Source: Bacteroidia bacterium (lineage in GTDB: Bacteria; Bacteroidota; Bacteroidia; Bacteroidales; UBA932). From it: a stretch of 7,705 nt of DNA. The notes below the pieces were generated by a model. It was not told the origin of the DNA, did no database searches, and saw only the letters and a program-made list of their open reading frames with translations. Made by a program: the position numbers and the translations under genes. Positions 4,372 to 7,705 of the stretch are shown here, piece after piece (positions within the stretch are counted from its first letter, which is position 1; each line of letters starts with the position of its first letter). The stretch lies in the NCBI GenBank assembly GCA_025996715.1, contig BNTQ01000112.1:1-7705 (forward strand), written 5' to 3'.

Positions 4372-5796
4372 ATGAATACAAAAATTGTTGGCAGAAAACT
4401 TGAAATCAACAAGTTACAGAAATTATACAAATCCAATAAACCCGAATTTGTTGCTGTTTATGGCAGACGGCGGGTTGGTAAAACCTTTCTTGTTCGTGAA
4501 TTGCTTGAAAAAGAGTTCGTTTTCGACCTTTCAGGATTGGCAAAGGGCAGTTTGAATGAGCAGTTAATGAACTTTCATTTTACGCTTAAACGAGCGTCTG
4601 ATAAGGAATTTTCTGTGCCAAAATCGTGGTTGGAAGCGTTTGAACAACTAATTACGTTGTTGCAAAATTCTACAAAAAAGCGCAAGGTTGTTTTTATTGA
4701 CGAAATTTCTTGGCTTGATACTCACAAATCGGGATTTCTAACTGCATTAGAGCATTTTTGGAATGGTTGGGCTTGCTCAAAACGCGATGTTATGCTGGTT
4801 GTCTGCGGTTCTGCAACTTCGTGGATTGTAAAAAATCTTATCAATAATCACGGCGGATTGTACAACAGGATTACAGCCACAATCGAACTTCTTCCTTTTA
4901 CCCTGCACGAAACGGAACTGTTTTTGAAATCAAAAAATATCAATTGGACACACTATCAAATTGCTGAAATTTATATGATTATGGGCGGAATACCTTTTTA
5001 TTTAGATAAATTAAAGCAAGGCAAAGGCGTATCACAAAACATTGATAATGTGATTTTTAGCAAAAACGCAGAATTAAAAAAAGAGTTTCAAAATTTATTT
5101 GTTTCGCTGTTTGACCACGCAGAAAATTACGAAAAAATTGTTGAAATTTTAAGCTCAAACCGCAATGGTTTAACTCGCAAAAAGATACTTGAAAAGACAA
5201 AAATGAAAAGTGGAAACAAAATCACAACAATTCTTAACAACTTAGAATACAGCGGTTTTATTCGTTCTTATTCGCAACCGACCAAAAAAACAGAAGTTAT
5301 CTATCAACTGATTGATTTTTTCACGCTGTTTTATTATTATTTTATGCACAAAAACAATGTTAGAGATGAAAAATTTTGGACAAACACCCTAAATACAGCC
5401 CGACACAATACTTGGGCAGGGTTTTCATTTGAAATTCTTTGTTTATTACACGTCAGAGAAATGAAGAAAAAACTTGAAGTTTTGGGCGTTCAATCGTCAG
5501 AATATGCTTGGCGCAGCAACAAGGCTGGACAAAATGTGCAGATTGATTTACTTTTAGACCGTGCCGACAATATAATCAATCTCTGTGAAATAAAATATTC
5601 AAAAATACCTTACTCTATCACAAAAGATTACGAAGAAAAACTGCGTGAAAAGATGGAGGTTTTTCAACAGGAAACACAGCCCCGCAAAGCAATACATTTG
5701 CTTATGCTGACAACTTTTGGAGTTAGGCAAAATAAATATTATGACATTGTTCAAAACGAAGTAACACTCGATGATTTGTTTGCCGAAAGCGAATAA
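4372..5796 (+). CDS. ATPase_2/DUF234-type ATPase (arm-2 copy)
   Basis: Encodes exactly the same 474 residues as 1910-3334 on the other strand, including Walker A (31-38), Walker B (106-116) and the E354/D392/E406-K408 set. Total identity of two 1.4-kb genes is part of the evidence that the palindrome is recent or artificial. In this arm the context is probably the natural one: the divergent small gene at 3947 lies upstream and the convergent small gene pair at 6282-6583 downstream. Confidence 0.88.
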   Translation: MNTKIVGRKLEINKLQKLYKSNKPEFVAVYGRRRVGKTFLVRELLEKEFVFDLSGLAKGSLNEQLMNFHFTLKRASDKEFSVPKSWLEAFEQLITLLQNSTKKRKVVFIDEISWLDTHKSGFLTALEHFWNGWACSKRDVMLVVCGSATSWIVKNLINNHGGLYNRITATIELLPFTLHETELFLKSKNINWTHYQIAEIYMIMGGIPFYLDKLKQGKGVSQNIDNVIFSKNAELKKEFQNLFVSLFDHAENYEKIVEILSSNRNGLTRKKILEKTKMKSGNKITTILNNLEYSGFIRSYSQPTKKTEVIYQLIDFFTLFYYYFMHKNNVRDEKFWTNTLNTARHNTWAGFSFEILCLLHVREMKKKLEVLGVQSSEYAWRSNKAGQNVQIDLLLDRADNIINLCEIKYSKIPYSITKDYEEKLREKMEVFQQETQPRKAIHLLMLTTFGVRQNKYYDIVQNEVTLDDLFAESE

Positions 5797-5833
5797 ATTT
5801 TACAACAAATGCAATTTTGGCAACAAATACAAT

Positions 5834-5880
5834 TATTAGTTGCCAAAATTGTAAAAATATTGCTACTTTGGCAACTAATA
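5834..5880. repeat. 14-19-14 inverted repeat, 3' side of ATPase (arm 2)
   Basis: Mirror of 1826-1872. Between the stop codon and this repeat lie two near-identical 14-base direct repeats, CAACAAATGCAATT (5803-5816) and CAACAAATACAATT (5821-5834), with period 18. Confidence 0.85.
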
Positions 5881-5910
5881 GGAAAAAAGTAATCCGTTCC
5901 GGTAGTATGC

Positions 5911-5948
5911 AAAAAGACGGCGAGGGCAACTGCTCTCGCTGTTTTTTT
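5911..5948 (+). terminator. ATPase terminator (arm 2)
   Basis: Core stem 5920-5927 with 5932-5939 and an AACT loop, followed by a T-run; an upstream A-run can extend the stem. Mirror of 1758-1795. Confidence 0.82.
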
Positions 5949-5989
5949 TGTTCCGTATCGTGTAGAGACGTGGCGCGCCGCGTCTCTAC
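5916..5989. repeat. Hairpin/terminator repeat unit (arm-2 copy of 1717-1790)
   Basis: Direct repeat of 4029-4104 on the far side of the ATPase, with two mismatches and one 2-base indel. Confidence 0.88.
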
Positions 5990-6019
5990 GGATAATGGTA
6001 ATTGTTTGCGGTGCTATTT

Positions 6020-6171
6020 AGCCCATAGGGCTTGCATATCAATAGAAAAAATACACACCAGCATAATGGCACGCGGTGCAAAAACAAAACCTTGAAAAAC
6101 ACTTGCTGTCCGCGCGCCATCACAGCGGCGGCAAAATATTTTTTCTATTGATATAAATGTCCTAACGGACA
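6020..6171. repeat. Nested palindromic repeat element B (arm 2)
   Basis: Mirror of 1535-1686, with the 18-bp inverted repeat at 6037-6054 and 6137-6154. There is no gene between 5797 and 6281. Confidence 0.78.
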
Positions 6172-6281
6172 ATTCCGCTGCCCCGTTAAGAAATTCAAAA
6201 CTTCACAACCGAAAAATAGCGACAACCAGAGCCGCCAAGAAAGTTACAAAAACAGAGTTATTCGCGTGGATTGTAACGACA

Positions 6282-6368
6282 TTATGCTACGGGCATCCGT
6301 AATATCAAAATGGCAGGAACGGCGAATACTGCAACGAGTACAATTAGAAAAATAGAAAGTGTTGTCAT
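6282..6368 (-). CDS. 28-residue single-helix membrane peptide (arm 2)
   Basis: Identical to 1338-1424. Its start overlaps the stop of the upstream 72-residue gene by four bases. Confidence 0.5.
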   Translation of the reverse strand: MTTLSIFLIVLVAVFAVPAILILRMPVA

Positions 6369-6583
6369 TTGTTTTGTTTTAAAATGGTAAATGTAGTTGC
6401 CTTAAAAATTAATCCGACTACAATAAATCCAACAGAAGTCAATAAGCAACATAGCGCAGATATCATAGATACTCTGGTTACGAATATAGCAAGAACAGTA
6501 GCAGCCATAACGCTTGCTCCCACCTTGATACAGACCTCTCCAAATTCTGTGCGAAGTTTTGCTATTTCAACTTTTTTTGTCAT
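6365..6583 (-). CDS. Small two-helix membrane protein (arm 2)
   Basis: Identical to 1123-1341 (72 residues, start ATG at 6581-6583). It faces the ATPase gene convergently across element B and the terminator unit. Confidence 0.7.
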   Translation of the reverse strand: MTKKVEIAKLRTEFGEVCIKVGASVMAATVLAIFVTRVSMISALCCLLTSVGFIVVGLIFKATTFTILKQNK

Positions 6584-6633
6584 ATAAATGCACTTATAGT
6601 ACAAATGTACAAAATCTTTGAATTAGTAGAATA

Positions 6634-6664
6634 CAAAGGTAATAAATTAAAATTTAATTCCCAA
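6634..6664 (-). promoter_or_regulatory. Promoter of the small membrane gene pair (arm 2)
   Basis: Mirror of 1042-1072: TTG, 20 bases, TACCTTTG on the minus strand. Confidence 0.65.
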
Positions 6665-6709
6665 GTGCCGTAGGTACGCGGTCTGCCTTGATGGCGTACC
6701 TAACGGCAC
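6665..6709. repeat. Bulged hairpin (arm-2 copy of 997-1041)
   Basis: A 15-pair stem with one bulged base, directly upstream of the promoter at 6634-6664. Confidence 0.7.
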
Positions 6710-6745
6710 GCCGCGTCTCAACTAACCAAGGTTTGCAGCATTGTC

Positions 6746-6875
6746 CGTTTTCCGCCAGTTTCGCTGGCGGTTATGTATATTCAACCCTTCGGGTTGTGCG
6801 TTTAAAAAACCTTATTTCTATCAGGCAACCTTAGTAGCAAAAAGAATACATATTTTTTTAACCTTATTACTTTAT
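6746..6875 (-). repeat. 130-bp dispersed repeat (arm-2 copy of 831-960)
   Basis: Mirror copy, in the same orientation as 4116-4245 and differing from it at 4 of 130 positions. Confidence 0.88.
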
Positions 6876-6889
6876 TTACTCATTATCAA

Positions 6890-7043
6890 CCCTATCGGGA
6901 TGGGTCGCTCGGTAGAATATCAAGTAAGTTCGGTATAGGTCGCGCGGAGTAGGGGCAACGCCTTGAAAAACGGTTGCTGTCCGCGCGCAATAAACGATGT
7001 TTACCAATGTTTTCTACCGAGCGATGCATTCCTATGGAATGCA
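6890..7043. repeat. Nested palindromic repeat element A (arm 2)
   Basis: Mirror of 663-816, with the 13-bp inverted repeat at 6905-6917 and 7012-7024 and the inner module at 6941-6987. There is no gene between 6584 and 7149. Confidence 0.75.
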
Positions 7044-7093
7044 AATTAAAAATTCAAAAACAAAATACTCTGATAGATTTTTAGAAGTATCTT

Positions 7094-7130
7094 GAAAAAG
7101 AACCAAGCCGCTGAAAACTCAGCGGCTTGG
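7094..7130 (-). terminator. glnN terminator (arm 2)
   Basis: Mirror of 576-612, with a 12-bp stem and a T-rich tail on the minus strand. Confidence 0.92.
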
Positions 7131-7149
7131 GTGCAAAAATATACATCGT

Positions 7150-7704
7150 TTATCGCACAAACAGCAACTCGCGATACTTGGGCAGGGGCCACATTTCGTT
7201 GTCCACAACTAATTCCAATTTGTCAATGTGGTAACGAATGGTGTCCATTGCAGGTACGATTTTGTCGTGGTAGGCAATGGCTTTTTCGCGCTCGTTCTCA
7301 ATCTTGTTGGCAATTTTGCGCTCATTGACCAAACTCTCTACACCTGTTGTAATCTCGTTGGTGTGATTTGCAATTTGCTCGATGAGGCTGCGGTTTTGCG
7401 CCGAAATTTTGGTATCATTGGGGAACAAGGCTACCGTTTTGGCAACGTTGTCCAACAAACTCGATTGATACTTGGTTGCCACCGGAATAATGTGATTGAG
7501 TGCCAAATCGCCCAACACACGCGCTTCGATTTGGATTTTTTTGGTGTAGGTTTCCCATTTTACTTCGCAACGCGAATGCAGTTCTTTGTCGTTCAACACC
7601 TTAGTTTCGGCAAACATTTTGATGCTGTCTTTTGAAAGGTAGTTGTCAAAGATAACAGGAACGCTGGTTTCGCAATCCAAGCCGCGTTTTTGGGCTTCTG
7701 CTTT
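7150..7704 (-). CDS. glnN: Glutamine synthetase type III, C-terminal part (arm-2 copy)
   Basis: Same 184 residues as 2-556, cut by the window end at the same codon. Both copies being truncated at the same base argues that they are one gene read twice. Confidence 0.95.
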   Translation of the reverse strand, partial: KAEAQKRGLDCETSVPVIFDNYLSKDSIKMFAETKVLNDKELHSRCEVKWETYTKKIQIEARVLGDLALNHIIPVATKYQSSLLDNVAKTVALFPNDTKISAQNRSLIEQIANHTNEITTGVESLVNERKIANKIENEREKAIAYHDKIVPAMDTIRYHIDKLELVVDNEMWPLPKYRELLFVR

Positions 7705-7705
7705 C

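Larger units (their letters stand above)
3916..7705 (-). repeat. Right arm of a near-full-length inverted repeat
   Basis: This is the reverse-complement copy of 1-3790. Together with the loop it probably represents the original contiguous sequence, because the small gene beginning at 3947 reads sensibly from this arm into the loop. All features listed here duplicate those of the left arm on the opposite strand. Confidence 0.97.

Noticed and set aside
1..7705. Composite transposon with the two arms as terminal inverted repeats
   Set aside because: The arms make up the whole window apart from 125 bases, contain part of a housekeeping gene, have no transposase and end at arbitrary codons, unlike transposon ends.

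Overview
The window is one long inverted repeat. Bases 1-3790 reappear as their reverse complement at 3916-7705, separated by a single-copy 125-base loop (3791-3915). Paired positions sum to 7706. The arms agreed wherever I compared them: both outer ends, the loop borders, and every gene and repeat, with all arm-1 proteins recurring unchanged on the opposite strand in arm 2. I did not check all 3790 positions. The symmetry reaches the first and last base, and both ends fall inside the same glutamine synthetase gene, so this is probably a whole contig or read. Two identical 3.8-kb arms around a short loop are most simply explained as a fold-back chimera (amplification, library or assembly) of about 3.9 kb of real sequence. 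A real chromosomal palindrome is less likely. Gene content should therefore be counted once.

The organism is very probably a member of the Bacteroidota. Promoters fit the Bacteroidota pattern (TTG, 19-20 bases, TAnnTTTG; here always TACCTTTG), there are no clear Shine-Dalgarno sequences, glutamine synthetase is type III (GlnN), and the intergenic regions carry hairpin repeats of a kind I associate with this phylum. Genus cannot be told.

Layout of the unique sequence, in arm-1 coordinates: (1) 2-556, the 3' end of glnN (+) with a strong terminator. (2) 613-1041, no gene, but nested palindromic repeats and a 130-bp dispersed repeat. (3) 1123-1424, a promoter and two overlapping small membrane-protein genes (72 and 28 residues, +). 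(4) 1425-1909, no gene; a second nested palindromic element, a hairpin repeat and a terminator serving the next gene. (5) 1910-3334, a 474-residue AAA/ATPase_2-type ATPase with a C-terminal PD-(D/E)XK-like DUF234-type domain (-). (6) 3335-3740, the ATPase promoter, an inverted repeat, a second copy of the 130-bp repeat and a second copy of the hairpin/terminator unit. (7) The start of another small membrane-protein gene, which runs from arm 2 into the loop and is cut by the fold-back point near 3791.

The most interesting biology is the ATPase cassette. It is bracketed by two inverted repeats of identical design (14-bp arms, 19-base spacer), then by 74-76 bp direct repeats, and beyond these by two small membrane-protein genes whose N-termini look alike. 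It may be a mobile or recombining unit, or the brackets may be protein-binding sites or transcript hairpins. Glutamine synthetase is the only gene with a firmly known metabolic role.
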